A DNA stretch of 64,000 nt from CAYSCZ01 sp964429655 (GTDB lineage: Bacteria > Bacteroidota > Bacteroidia > Cytophagales > Cyclobacteriaceae): assembly GCA_964429655.1 (NCBI GenBank), contig CAYSCZ010000008.1:1-64000 (forward strand), in the 5' to 3' direction. Position 1 is the first letter of the stretch. Every line of letters begins with the position of its first letter. A model generated the notes under the pieces. The model saw only the letters and a list, made by a program, of their open reading frames with translations. It made no database searches and was not told the origin of the DNA. Positions 29,239 to 38,118 of the stretch are shown piece after piece. The translations under genes were made by a program, and so were the position numbers.

Positions 29239-29775
29239 TTATCTTGTTGCCGAGCTGTCCAGATAGCTGATTTTTGAGTCATATTTTTGCAGGAAATCAG
29301 CACTTTCTTCTATCATAAGTAAGATTTCTTCACAAATAATATCTAACCTTTTATCATTTATTTCATCAATTTTTTGAAATAACGGAATTGGCTTACCACC
29401 TTTTTCAGTGTGGCGTCCATATCGATCTCTTCTTATCTCCTTGAAAGTGAAATTCCTTATCGAGAAAATAATCATGCCATTATTTTCCTGCAGATGCATC
29501 TCATATCGGATCCTAGCAAATGGTTTTGGTGTTAGCAAGCCCTGCTCATACACTTTCATAGATGAATTTAAAATATATCGATCACCAACCTTATTTTCAT
29601 ATTTTCTCACTGGTTGTAATTCTCTGGCTATATGTCTAAGCATGCCGGACGGGGCAGGAGTCTCATGTGATTGAAACTGTAGTGTAGTATCAATTTTAAA
29701 TGAACATTGAGCCTTCAAAACGTTACCAAGTAGAACCAGAATAAGTAATAATTGAGGTATTATAAAATTGATCAT
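29239..29775 (-). CDS. Hypothetical exported protein
   Basis: A 178-residue protein from the ATG at 29775; an in-frame ATG at 29802 would put nine residues before a normal signal peptide (FIIPQLLLILVLLGNVLKAQ) and is less likely. The mature part contains a strand-rich centre (RIRYEMHLQENNGMIIFSIRNF) and a helical C-terminus (DIICEEILLMIEESADFLQKY). It resembles the DUF4468-like small secreted domains of Bacteroidota in general pattern, but I cannot confirm the family. It is convergent with, and directly abuts, the AI-2E gene. Confidence 0.65.
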   Translation of the reverse strand: MINFIIPQLLLILVLLGNVLKAQCSFKIDTTLQFQSHETPAPSGMLRHIARELQPVRKYENKVGDRYILNSSMKVYEQGLLTPKPFARIRYEMHLQENNGMIIFSIRNFTFKEIRRDRYGRHTEKGGKPIPLFQKIDEINDKRLDIICEEILLMIEESADFLQKYDSKISYLDSSATR

Positions 29776-29880
29776 TTTGGGTAAATTAACAGCAAGGTCC
29801 ATTATAATTATCGATGAACCTTACTGTTAAGTTGAGAAATTTTAATAAAATCTCAAATATTATTTACCCTAAAATCAGAA

Positions 29881-31014
29881 TTAAAATTCGTAAACTGCGG
29901 CTATTAAAAAAGAAGATAAAGATCCTACAGGATTAAAATCACTGTCTGCAAAAACATCTTCGTTTGACAGATCCACACGAAATTCCGGAATGATGGTTAG
30001 GTTTTGAACCTTATAATTACCGGATAGTGTAAAAGCATTGAAATTTGGGTTATCAACTGCATCATCTCCATTAATTATAGTAAAATACTCATACCTAAGC
30101 CCCAGCCCAAACCTGTCACTGAAAGCATTCTGCAGATATATAGCAGAGCCCGCAAACCCGGTGTTATCCCCATTAATATCTTCTTCTGATCCATTAATAA
30201 TGGTAACGCCAGGATCTTGAGATAGAATTGTGCCATTGAATCCAAAATAAAAACTATCTGACAGGTTCCAGCCAGTAGTAATATCCGTTTGAAATAAAAC
30301 ACCTCCGGAGGATGTGCCACTAGGATCTTTATCTGGATCAATTGAGCCATCTTCATCACCAAGTCTGACGTTTAGCCACAATCCTCCTGCATCATTTTCA
30401 TAGCCAAGTTGCAGGCCACCGACATAAGAATCACCAAAATTAAAATCTGTTTGGTCAGTCGGGTTCATCAAGGACAACATCAAGCTGAAATTATCAGAAA
30501 GTGCTATATCTGCTTTAATACCGGTATGACTAAATGGCCCATTGGTAAACATATAGGATGTGGAATAATTATAATTTCCTGTCGGTGAAATCACTTCATA
30601 GCCCAAATATGTATTGAAATTTCCAAGTGTTAATGTGACATTATCTGAAACATCCCAGAAAACATACAATTGGTTTACTATATTATTGATTGCTCCCGAC
30701 AAGAATACAGCGTCAGCTCCTCTTTGACCAAATACCAGGTCTGCTACCATGCCTGTCTTTCCCTTGCTATATTCTGCGATAAGGTTAATCATACCCAAGG
30801 CAAAGCCTGGTTTATCGGCAAAAGACGTTGCTGGCACAGTCAATAAAGAATTACCATCCTGCGGTTCATTTTCGGTACTAAGGTTTTGACGAAAATATGC
30901 ATCAACAGACCCAGACAATATTAATTCAGATTCAGCTTCCTCATCTTGTGCCTGGGAAAGAAAGGATTTTGAAAGGAATAACAGTAAAAAAAGAATTGTG
31001 TAAATTAATTTCAT
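29881..31014 (-). CDS. Outer-membrane beta-barrel porin-like protein
   Basis: A 377-residue protein with a signal peptide (cleaved near SQAQ) and alternating strands ending in FLIAAVYEF, the C-terminal aromatic expected of outer-membrane barrels. The order of strands and the text LGNFNTYLGYEVISPTGNYNYS is typical of the Bbp2-like barrel family of Bacteroidota (annotated as putative OmpL-like beta-barrel porin-2). It lies 90 bp downstream of the ammonium transporter gene on the same strand, an arrangement that suggests a pore for a small nitrogen compound or for its counter-ions. The pairing is inferred from position only. Confidence 0.8.
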   Translation of the reverse strand: MKLIYTILFLLLFLSKSFLSQAQDEEAESELILSGSVDAYFRQNLSTENEPQDGNSLLTVPATSFADKPGFALGMINLIAEYSKGKTGMVADLVFGQRGADAVFLSGAINNIVNQLYVFWDVSDNVTLTLGNFNTYLGYEVISPTGNYNYSTSYMFTNGPFSHTGIKADIALSDNFSLMLSLMNPTDQTDFNFGDSYVGGLQLGYENDAGGLWLNVRLGDEDGSIDPDKDPSGTSSGGVLFQTDITTGWNLSDSFYFGFNGTILSQDPGVTIINGSEEDINGDNTGFAGSAIYLQNAFSDRFGLGLRYEYFTIINGDDAVDNPNFNAFTLSGNYKVQNLTIIPEFRVDLSNEDVFADSDFNPVGSLSSFLIAAVYEF

Positions 31015-31104
31015 AATAAATTTGTAGTAAGATTAAAATTTGTTTACAGATTTTTGATTTAGAGCCATGGCAATAAGTTGGCAGACTTGATTGCCTGGCT
31101 TTTT

Positions 31105-32457
31105 TTATTCATATGTTATTGTATACCCTCTTATACCATGTTCATGACTATCCAGTCCGGATGTTTCATGTGCTTCACTCACCCTGATACCAATGGTATG
31201 CTTCAAAGCAGTAAATATTAAAAAAGCTGCACTGAACGCTAAGGCACCACATATTAGAACGCCAATTAGTTGAGGTAAAAAGGCTTTGCCTGCTCCAAAT
31301 ATTCCTACCGCTAAAGTTCCCCATATACCACAGGTCAAGTGTACGGATACCGCCCCAACAACATCATCTAACTTTAATCGGTCTAAAATTACGGCTGAAA
31401 AAACTACTAGCACCCCGGCTATTAGTCCTACCAATAATGACTCTGATGGACTAATTACATCTGCACCTGCGGTGATACCAACTAAACCTGCCAATATACC
31501 ATTGAGAACCATTCCCAGGTCGAGCCTTTTAAACACGAGGTACCCTCCCAGAAATCCCCCCAATGCACCAGTGCAGGCAGCAAGGGAAGTAGTAACCAAT
31601 ACAAAAGATGTAGCGGCCGGATCTCCGGATAAAACGGACCCACCATTAAACCCAAACCAACCTAGCCATAAAAGAAATACACCTATTACAGATAGCGGAA
31701 CACTTGAGCCTGGCTTATCATTAATTTTTCCATTTGCATATTTACCAATTCGAGGGCCAAGAACAATGATACCTGCAAGCGCCCCCCATCCACCAACTGA
31801 ATGTACCAGGGTTGAGCCGGCAAAATCATAGAATCCCATAGCGTCCAATGCACCTCCGCCCCATTTCCAGCTTCCAATGATTGGATATACAATTCCAACG
31901 AATAGTAAGGTAAATAACAGATACGCATTAATCTTTATTCTTTCAGCCACTGCACCGGACACAATAGTAGCAGCAGTGGCAGCGAACATTGCCTGGAAAA
32001 GAAAATCTGTCCAGTAGGTATATCCTCCGCCTGCATATTCAACGGAGTTACCATTTTCGGGTAAACTCAAGAAAAAGCCTCCAAATCCGAACCACCCCGG
32101 TGTTTCGAATCCGGGATACATCAAGTTAAAACCAATAATATAATAGGTGATAATACCCAATACTGGTGTCAGTGTATTCTTGAAGAGAATATTAACAGTA
32201 TTTTTAGACTGTCCAAATCCTGCTTCAACTCCGGCAAATCCTAAATGCATGATGAATACTAAGGCAGTTGCCAACATCATCCAAACATTATTGGCAGTGA
32301 ATACCGCATCTCCAATCATTGCATTTAATTCTGCAACTTCTAGAACCGAAGCATTAGCTGTTTCAGTTAATGCTCCAGAATCAACAGCACTTATGGAAGT
32401 ATCTAATACTTCAGGTGCTAAACTGGTTTCTTCATTAATTGTAGGTTTCATAATCAT
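31105..32457 (-). CDS. amt: Ammonium transporter
   Basis: A protein of 450 residues from the ATG at 32457 (an alternative ATG at 32451 is equally possible). It carries eleven or so membrane spans with the Amt landmarks: FAGVEAGFGQ, DFAGSTLVHSVGGWGAL with the conserved Asp and the first pore His, LGWFGFNGGS and AVSVHLTCGIWGTLAVG with the second pore His. A long N-terminal stretch of about 50 residues rich in Ser/Thr/Ala/Glu precedes the first span, longer than in the E. coli protein. It transports ammonium or ammonia across the inner membrane. No P-II (glnK) gene is next to it, which is unusual for a bacterial amt gene. Confidence 0.94.
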   Translation of the reverse strand: MIMKPTINEETSLAPEVLDTSISAVDSGALTETANASVLEVAELNAMIGDAVFTANNVWMMLATALVFIMHLGFAGVEAGFGQSKNTVNILFKNTLTPVLGIITYYIIGFNLMYPGFETPGWFGFGGFFLSLPENGNSVEYAGGGYTYWTDFLFQAMFAATAATIVSGAVAERIKINAYLLFTLLFVGIVYPIIGSWKWGGGALDAMGFYDFAGSTLVHSVGGWGALAGIIVLGPRIGKYANGKINDKPGSSVPLSVIGVFLLWLGWFGFNGGSVLSGDPAATSFVLVTTSLAACTGALGGFLGGYLVFKRLDLGMVLNGILAGLVGITAGADVISPSESLLVGLIAGVLVVFSAVILDRLKLDDVVGAVSVHLTCGIWGTLAVGIFGAGKAFLPQLIGVLICGALAFSAAFLIFTALKHTIGIRVSEAHETSGLDSHEHGIRGYTITYE

Positions 32458-32493
32458 TTTTTTCAGAAAAAAGAATTGTGGTATAAAAAACAA

Positions 32494-32783
32494 CCTTTAC
32501 TAGCGTCAAAATTAATATTATTAAATTTTATGACTATTTTTTTTACTATTATTTTATATTTTGACATAATTATTTAATTTTTTACTTATTAATTGCCAAT
32601 TAAATGTAGAATTATCAATATGCATGTAGTTTCATAAATAGTTTTTGAAAAAACTTCAATAACTATTTGGAGAAAATGGCTATAATAAAAATTAAATCTT
32701 GTGTTTATTATTTAAAATAAAATAATAAAAGGCTTTATAGTTTTTATATAGAAGTATATTATGTTATAAGACTGAAGCTATCC
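32494..32783. other. AT-rich intergenic region upstream of amt
   Basis: Nearly 300 bases of very AT-rich sequence without an open frame that I can support. On the minus strand TAATTTTG (32514-32507) matches the Bacteroidota -7 element TAnnTTTG and would give a leader of about 45 bases for amt; no clear -33 element accompanies it. Confidence 0.4.
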
Positions 32784-32981
32784 TTATTCTGAAATATGAA
32801 AGTCATTTCCTTTTCCATACTGAATGAACTCATGAAAATAGTGCTTCTCCATAGTAAGTACATCTTGAATTAAGTAATCACCAAAGAGTTTATCCAACAC
32901 CATAAAATGTCTTGTTTCTCCATAATTGACGATACAGTATTTCTTGCCTACAATTAGATGCTTTTCTGATATTCCACTCAT
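32784..32981 (-). CDS. Conserved small hypothetical protein
   Basis: A 65-residue protein that resembles small proteins common in Bacteroidota, with a pattern of KYCIVNYGETRHFMVLDKL, DYLIQDVLTMEKHYFHE and YGKGNDF. Composition suggests a compact beta-barrel of the SH3 or KOW type, but no function is known. It is transcribed alone towards the amt promoter region. Confidence 0.65.
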   Translation of the reverse strand: MSGISEKHLIVGKKYCIVNYGETRHFMVLDKLFGDYLIQDVLTMEKHYFHEFIQYGKGNDFHISE

Positions 32982-33104
32982 TGTTTTGATATTAGTTGAA
33001 CAAACTGCACAAACTGCATAAATTGTTGAGATAAAATTTTCCTCAAAAGTAAAATTATGTTAAACTTGGGTAACGGATTCAAATAGAACCAACCATAAAT
33101 CAAG

Positions 33105-34013
33105 ATGAAAACTGATATGAAATATAATTTACCGACTGTTTATTTAACAGTTTTATCGCTATTTGTATTTTCTTGTGGAGGAGGTGGAGGAGAAGAAAAA
33201 GAAAGGACTGCATCAGAAGCACCTGAATTTACAGAAGCTGAACTACAAATAGTTCAGGATATTGATAAAGTTATCCATGAATTACCACCGCCATCAGAAG
33301 TACCATTTTTATTAGAGGCAGTAGGTTCTGATTTTAACTCAGATCTATTGAATCCATTAGATAATATCGAAGAATATCAAAACACCAATGACAAAGCCGC
33401 ATTAAACCTCGGTGTTTATGCAACAGATGCCGGTTATTTATCTTCTTATGAGCAAGTTCAGGATGCATTGAAATATATGGAAGCATGTCAAAAGCTGGCA
33501 GAGACCATTGGTATATCATCCGCTTTCGATATTTCCATGATGAAGCGTTTCGAAAAAAACTTAGGCAATAGAGACTCTCTGTCAGTATTGATTAATCAGG
33601 CCGTCAAAATAGCGGAGCAAAGGCTCGAATCAGGTGACAGATTAACCATGGCCGGACTGGTTTTATGCGGGAGTTATATCGAAGGTTTATACATTTCCAC
33701 GCAGCTGGTGGATTCATATCCAGCTGATCTATCTTCAGAAAACAGGACTTTAATATTAGAACCTTTGGTGAAAATCATATTAGATCAAAAATTACCGCTT
33801 ATAGATGTAATCGGAATGCTAAAAGATTTATCGCAAGATGACGTAATAGCTGATATGGTCACTGAGCTAAGTGTTCTTAGAATTCTCTATGAAGATTTGC
33901 AGGAAATACAAACAAAAATCGAAAATAATGCAGGCGATTATACGCTTGATCCTAATGTTCTGGATGATATTACTACAGAAGTCAAACGCATCCGTGATGA
34001 CATTGTAAGATAA
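33105..34013 (+). CDS. Hypothetical lipoprotein
   Basis: A 302-residue lipoprotein with lipobox VFSC followed by a poly-Gly/Glu linker (GGGGGEEKE), as in many Bacteroidota lipoproteins. The mature part is almost entirely helical and contains the segment LNLGVYATDAGYLSSYEQVQ, seen in a family of uncharacterised Bacteroidota proteins. A second in-frame ATG at 33117 is possible. The gene is closed by a strong terminator at 34047-34078 and stands alone. No enzymatic motif is visible. Confidence 0.72.
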   Translation: MKTDMKYNLPTVYLTVLSLFVFSCGGGGGEEKERTASEAPEFTEAELQIVQDIDKVIHELPPPSEVPFLLEAVGSDFNSDLLNPLDNIEEYQNTNDKAALNLGVYATDAGYLSSYEQVQDALKYMEACQKLAETIGISSAFDISMMKRFEKNLGNRDSLSVLINQAVKIAEQRLESGDRLTMAGLVLCGSYIEGLYISTQLVDSYPADLSSENRTLILEPLVKIILDQKLPLIDVIGMLKDLSQDDVIADMVTELSVLRILYEDLQEIQTKIENNAGDYTLDPNVLDDITTEVKRIRDDIVR

Positions 34014-34046
34014 ACGGCAACACAGTCGCCAACCAAACCTAATAGA

Positions 34047-34078
34047 AGCATTGAAATATTTTTTCAATGCTTTTTTTA
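34047..34078 (+). terminator. Rho-independent terminator
   Basis: AGCATTGAAA and TTTCAATGCT form a 10-bp perfect stem with a short loop, followed by seven T. It follows the helical lipoprotein gene by 33 bases. Confidence 0.85.
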
Positions 34079-34124
34079 TTTTGTTTAAATTAGGATTTTT
34101 CTTGGCATATCTCAAATAATTTAA

Positions 34125-37115
34125 ATGAGCGAAAAATTATTAAAAGCTATTATCCAGTTATTGGCTATTGTAGCCAAAGAGGATCAGGTTACTTCTGATG
34201 AAAGGGCCTCTATAGAAAAGTTTTTGCTTGAGAGTTTAAATTCTGGGGAAGCCAAAAGATATCTTGCGCTATTTGATGTTATCGTTTCCCAATCAACTAT
34301 CGTATTTGATGAGAAACAAGAAATAAAAAGGATCACTGACCAGATTAACAAGGAGCTAACAAAACAGCAGAAAGTGGTTGTAATTCTTGATTTACTGGAA
34401 TTAATTATTGCTGATGGTAGAATATCCAAAAGAGAGAATGAGCTGGTTTATCTTATTGCCCGTAGCATAAACATACCTAAAGAAATAACCGACCATCTGA
34501 AATCATTTGTGCTATATCAGGATAGAAGTAAAATGATTTCTTCAAATATTCTTATCGTTGATAATGGTAAATATGAACGAAATGAGACTTCGAAATATAT
34601 AACGAGGGAAAACCTAAAAGGAATAATCTTTATTCTTCATACAAAAGAACTGGATACTTACTTTATTAAATATATAGGTGAAGAAGGAATAATTCTCAAT
34701 GGAAACCCACTAAGGCACAACAGAATTAAAGTTTTTTCTTCAGGAAGTTCTGTACGGGGCTCTGCCCTTGAACCACTTTATTACAGCGATGTTGCCAGTG
34801 AATTTCGTGATGTTGATGCTGAAGAGCATATATCCCTTATTGCAAGTGATATAAGCTATAAATTCCCCAATGGTAATATAGGCCTTAGGAATATAAACAT
34901 CGTTGAACATACCGGTAAACTAATCGCTATCATGGGTGGTAGCGGAGCCGGGAAATCTACCCTACTAAACGTTCTAAATGGAAATGACTCCCCTAGTGAA
35001 GGAAGTGTAAGAATAAATGGGATTGACATTCACCAAAGCAAAGAAAAGATAGAAGGAGTGATAGGTTTTGTTCCTCAGGATGATCTATTGATCGAAGACC
35101 TGACGGTTTATCAAAACTTATACTTTGCCGCAAAATTATGTTTTAAGGATAAAAATGACAAGGAATTAGACGGGCTGATCGTTAAAACCTTAGAATCACT
35201 GGGACTAATTGAAATAAAAAGTTTAAAGGTTGGAAACCCTTTAGAGAAAGTGATCAGTGGAGGTCAAAGAAAAAGGTTAAATATAGGACTGGAGCTATTG
35301 CGAGAGCCTGCAGTACTGTTTGTTGATGAGCCTACCAGTGGTCTGTCCTCAAGCGACTCAGAAAATATCATGGACCTGCTTCGTGAGCTGACAGTTAAAG
35401 GAAAGTTGATATTTTCGGTGATACATCAACCATCAGAGGATATTTTCAGGATGTTTGATAAACTAATCATCCTGGATGTTGGAGGGTACCAGATTTACTA
35501 TGGTAATCCTGTTGATGCCATCGATTATTTCAGAGGGATTGTAAAAATTGTAGATAAACGTACGAATGATAATCCAGAGCAAATCTTCAATATAATTGAG
35601 GCAAAAGTAGTCAATGAGTATGGACATGTAACTAAACAACGAAAAATATCACCTTACGAGTGGTACACGGCTTTTAAAAAGCGTATTAACATTCCTCAAA
35701 AAAAAGAATTCAGTACTGCTCCAAAGAAAACGCTTAATATCCCCAACAGGTTTAAACAAATCCCAATATTTACCATTAGGGATGTCCTGTCCAAACTCAA
35801 TAACCGTCAATATCTTTACATCAACTTCTTAGAAGCTCCCGTCCTGGCTTTCATTCTGGCATTCATTGTCAGATACACCCCTGCTGATGAGGAATTTTAT
35901 TCCTTCAAAGAAAATCTGAACATTCCGGTATTCTTTTTTATGAGTGTATTAGTTGCGCTGTTTATGGGGTTAACAGTTAGTGCTGAAGAAATTTTGAAGG
36001 ATAAAAAAATTAAGAAACGGGAAGCTTTTTTGAACCTAAGTAAATTCAGTTATATCATCAGTAAACTGATCATTTTATTTATTTTATCAGCGATCCAAAC
36101 ATTCACTTATGTCGTAATAGGTGCTATTATACTTGAGATAAAAGGTATGACCCTTGAGATGTGGTTGGTATTGTTTAGCGTATCTTGTTTTGCAAATACC
36201 TTGGGCCTAAATATTTCAGCCTCTTTCAAATCAGCGGTTACCGTATACATCCTTATTCCTCTTTTAGTAATCCCGCAATTATTATTAAGTGGTGTTGTTG
36301 TAAACTTTGACAAACTTAACCCAACAATTAGTGCAGCGGATAAGGTGCCATTTATTGGTGAGCTTATGGCATCCAGATGGGCTTTTGAGTCATTGTGTGT
36401 TACTCAATTCAGAGACAATGCATATGAAAATAAAATTTATCCTCACGATAAAATAATGGCAAATTCAGAATATAAAACCGTTTATCACCTTCCAAGACTG
36501 GATGCTGCCCTTGATTATATCCATCGAAATATTGGTTCGGAATCAACTAATCAAAATAGAATTGAAAGTAACTTGGCTATTTTGAGAAATGAAATCAATA
36601 AAGAATTAATAGCTATCGGTAAAGATAAGTTTCCCCAGGTAGACAAGCTTACGAAAGATGAATTCAATGATGTATTGTACAATCAAACCAAACAGTTTTT
36701 AGGCAACCTCAGGAAATTCTATAATAACAAATATAAAAAAGCCGACAGGTTGAAATCCGAAGTGTTATCAGAATATACAGAGACTGAAAAAGGAAGAGAA
36801 ACCCTCATCCAACTACGTAACACCTATGAAAACGAAAGATTAAGCTCTATTGTAAAAAACACTTCCACCGAACTAAGATTGATTGAACGGGACAATGAGC
36901 TTATACAAAAAATCTATCCCATTTATATGGACCCACAATTTCCAGAAAATATTTTTGACTTTAGAGAACAATTCTATGTACCGGAAAAGCAATTTTTTGG
37001 TTCCTATTTTGACACCTTTTATTTCAATACCCTGGTTATTTGGAGTATGAGCCTTGTGCTTATTATATTTTTATACTATGATGTGTTAAAGAAAATTATT
37101 ACCGGTTTTAAATAG
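34125..37115 (+). CDS. TerB-like/ABCG fusion: ABC transporter with ATPase and membrane domains
   Basis: A 996-residue fusion. Residues 1-130 are helical and resemble the TerB-like domain (IIQLLAIVAKEDQVTSDER, LIIADGRISKRENELVYLIA). Residues 140-235 form a small strand-rich domain of unknown family. An ABC ATPase follows, with Walker A GGSGAGKST near 271, signature SGGQRKRLNIG near 376, Walker B VLFVDEPTSGLSSSD and an H-loop HQPS. The membrane part has five spans (about 565-735), then a long loop of about 230 residues, largely helical, and a last span near 970. The order ATPase-membrane and the loop before the last span match the ABCG (White) half-transporters, which act as exporters or dimers; the loop is much longer than usual. 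The substrate is unknown. The YdcF gene follows after 3 bp. Confidence 0.82.
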   Translation: MSEKLLKAIIQLLAIVAKEDQVTSDERASIEKFLLESLNSGEAKRYLALFDVIVSQSTIVFDEKQEIKRITDQINKELTKQQKVVVILDLLELIIADGRISKRENELVYLIARSINIPKEITDHLKSFVLYQDRSKMISSNILIVDNGKYERNETSKYITRENLKGIIFILHTKELDTYFIKYIGEEGIILNGNPLRHNRIKVFSSGSSVRGSALEPLYYSDVASEFRDVDAEEHISLIASDISYKFPNGNIGLRNINIVEHTGKLIAIMGGSGAGKSTLLNVLNGNDSPSEGSVRINGIDIHQSKEKIEGVIGFVPQDDLLIEDLTVYQNLYFAAKLCFKDKNDKELDGLIVKTLESLGLIEIKSLKVGNPLEKVISGGQRKRLNIGLELLREPAVLFVDEPTSGLSSSDSENIMDLLRELTVKGKLIFSVIHQPSEDIFRMFDKLIILDVGGYQIYYGNPVDAIDYFRGIVKIVDKRTNDNPEQIFNIIEAKVVNEYGHVTKQRKISPYEWYTAFKKRINIPQKKEFSTAPKKTLNIPNRFKQIPIFTIRDVLSKLNNRQYLYINFLEAPVLAFILAFIVRYTPADEEFYSFKENLNIPVFFFMSVLVALFMGLTVSAEEILKDKKIKKREAFLNLSKFSYIISKLIILFILSAIQTFTYVVIGAIILEIKGMTLEMWLVLFSVSCFANTLGLNISASFKSAVTVYILIPLLVIPQLLLSGVVVNFDKLNPTISAADKVPFIGELMASRWAFESLCVTQFRDNAYENKIYPHDKIMANSEYKTVYHLPRLDAALDYIHRNIGSESTNQNRIESNLAILRNEINKELIAIGKDKFPQVDKLTKDEFNDVLYNQTKQFLGNLRKFYNNKYKKADRLKSEVLSEYTETEKGRETLIQLRNTYENERLSSIVKNTSTELRLIERDNELIQKIYPIYMDPQFPENIFDFREQFYVPEKQFFGSYFDTFYFNTLVIWSMSLVLIIFLYYDVLKKIITGFK

Positions 37116-37118
37116 TAG

Positions 37119-37877
37119 ATGTTTAATTTTTTGTCAAAAATACTGACATGGACAATAATGCCTGTCAGTCAGTTATTCATCCTGCTGTTGCTATCTCTAA
37201 TGCTAAAAAAAAGAAAAGCTAAGTTATGTGGAGTAGCCGCATTGATACTTTTAATTTTTTATACAAATCCATATATCATCAATACTTTATATGGTGTCTG
37301 GGAAATACCCCAGGTAAAGTATAAATCCTTGGATAGATATGATGTAGGAATAGTCTTAACCGGGATTACTGACCCTAAGAAGCTTCCTGCCGATAGAGTT
37401 CATTTTCCCGATTCACCTGATAGGTTATTGAGAGCTGTTGACCTTTATAAAATGGGATTGATAGAAAAATTACTTATTACGGGAGGCACCGGATCAATTA
37501 TCAATCCTTTTGCTAAAGAAGGAATCTTGTTAAAAAAAGTGGCAATTCAATATGGGGTAGATGCGACAGATATCATCCTGGAATCAGAATCCCGAAATAC
37601 CTATGAAAATGCCAAATTCACAGCACAAATATTAAAGCAGGACAAAAGTATTAACTCATATCTACTCATTACCTCAGCATTTCACATGAGAAGATCGCTA
37701 TTATGTTTTGAATCACAGGGAATACATCCTTCACCATTCAGTGTGGACGCTCAATATACAACAAATATCCATTGGTTTTATGCGATCAGGCCAGGCACTC
37801 ATGCTCTACAGATGTGGGATATTATACTGAAAGAAATGCTAGGTATCGTTGCCTACAGAATTGTTGGTTATATTTAA
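37119..37877 (+). CDS. YdcF/ElyC family (DUF218) protein
   Basis: A 252-residue protein with two N-terminal membrane spans (about 8-52) and a DUF218 domain. Landmarks are VGIVLTG, RLLRAVDLYKMGLIEKLLITGGTG, LESESRNTYENA and LLITSAFHMRRSLLCF. Members are membrane-bound and are thought to act in envelope biogenesis; E. coli ElyC affects peptidoglycan lipid carriers. It follows the ABCG fusion with a 3-bp spacer, so it belongs to the same transcript. Confidence 0.85.
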   Translation: MFNFLSKILTWTIMPVSQLFILLLLSLMLKKRKAKLCGVAALILLIFYTNPYIINTLYGVWEIPQVKYKSLDRYDVGIVLTGITDPKKLPADRVHFPDSPDRLLRAVDLYKMGLIEKLLITGGTGSIINPFAKEGILLKKVAIQYGVDATDIILESESRNTYENAKFTAQILKQDKSINSYLLITSAFHMRRSLLCFESQGIHPSPFSVDAQYTTNIHWFYAIRPGTHALQMWDIILKEMLGIVAYRIVGYI

Positions 37878-37882
37878 TTCAA

Positions 37883-38035
37883 CTATTCGGCAGAATCCTT
37901 TTTAAAATCTTCCTTGATCTTATCAACATCAACATTTTTTATAACAGGCCGCGAAGAAAGATGCTTTATCTTTTTGATCCGGATTTTCGCAACGGATTTG
38001 TTTTTTTTTCCTTTTCTTTCCAGTCTGGTTTTCAT
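37883..38035 (-). CDS. Small basic protein of 50 residues
   Basis: A short gene read on the minus strand: an ATG at 38035 and 50 codons to a TAG at 37883. The product starts MKTRLERKGKKNK and is very lysine- and arginine-rich in its first 30 residues, then ends with an acidic-basic helix (VDVDKIKEDFKKDSAE). The strong base composition bias towards lysine, the regular frame and the position between two convergent/divergent gene ends support coding. Similar short basic proteins occur in Bacteroidota, possibly ribosome- or RNA-associated, but I cannot name the family. Confidence 0.6.
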   Translation of the reverse strand: MKTRLERKGKKNKSVAKIRIKKIKHLSSRPVIKNVDVDKIKEDFKKDSAE

Positions 38036-38079
38036 TATAATTTTTTAGAAGTGCGAAGGTAAAAAATAATTTTTAATTC

Positions 38080-38108
38080 TTTTTGATAAGGTTTTACTTT
38101 ATCAAAAA
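38080..38108. repeat. Inverted repeat upstream of hisS
   Basis: TTTTTGATAA and TTATCAAAAA form 10-bp arms about 9 bases apart in the 83-bp region between the divergent small basic protein gene and hisS. It could be an operator or an RNA hairpin in the hisS leader; no T-run follows it. Confidence 0.45.
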
Positions 38109-38118
38109 ATAGAAATAC

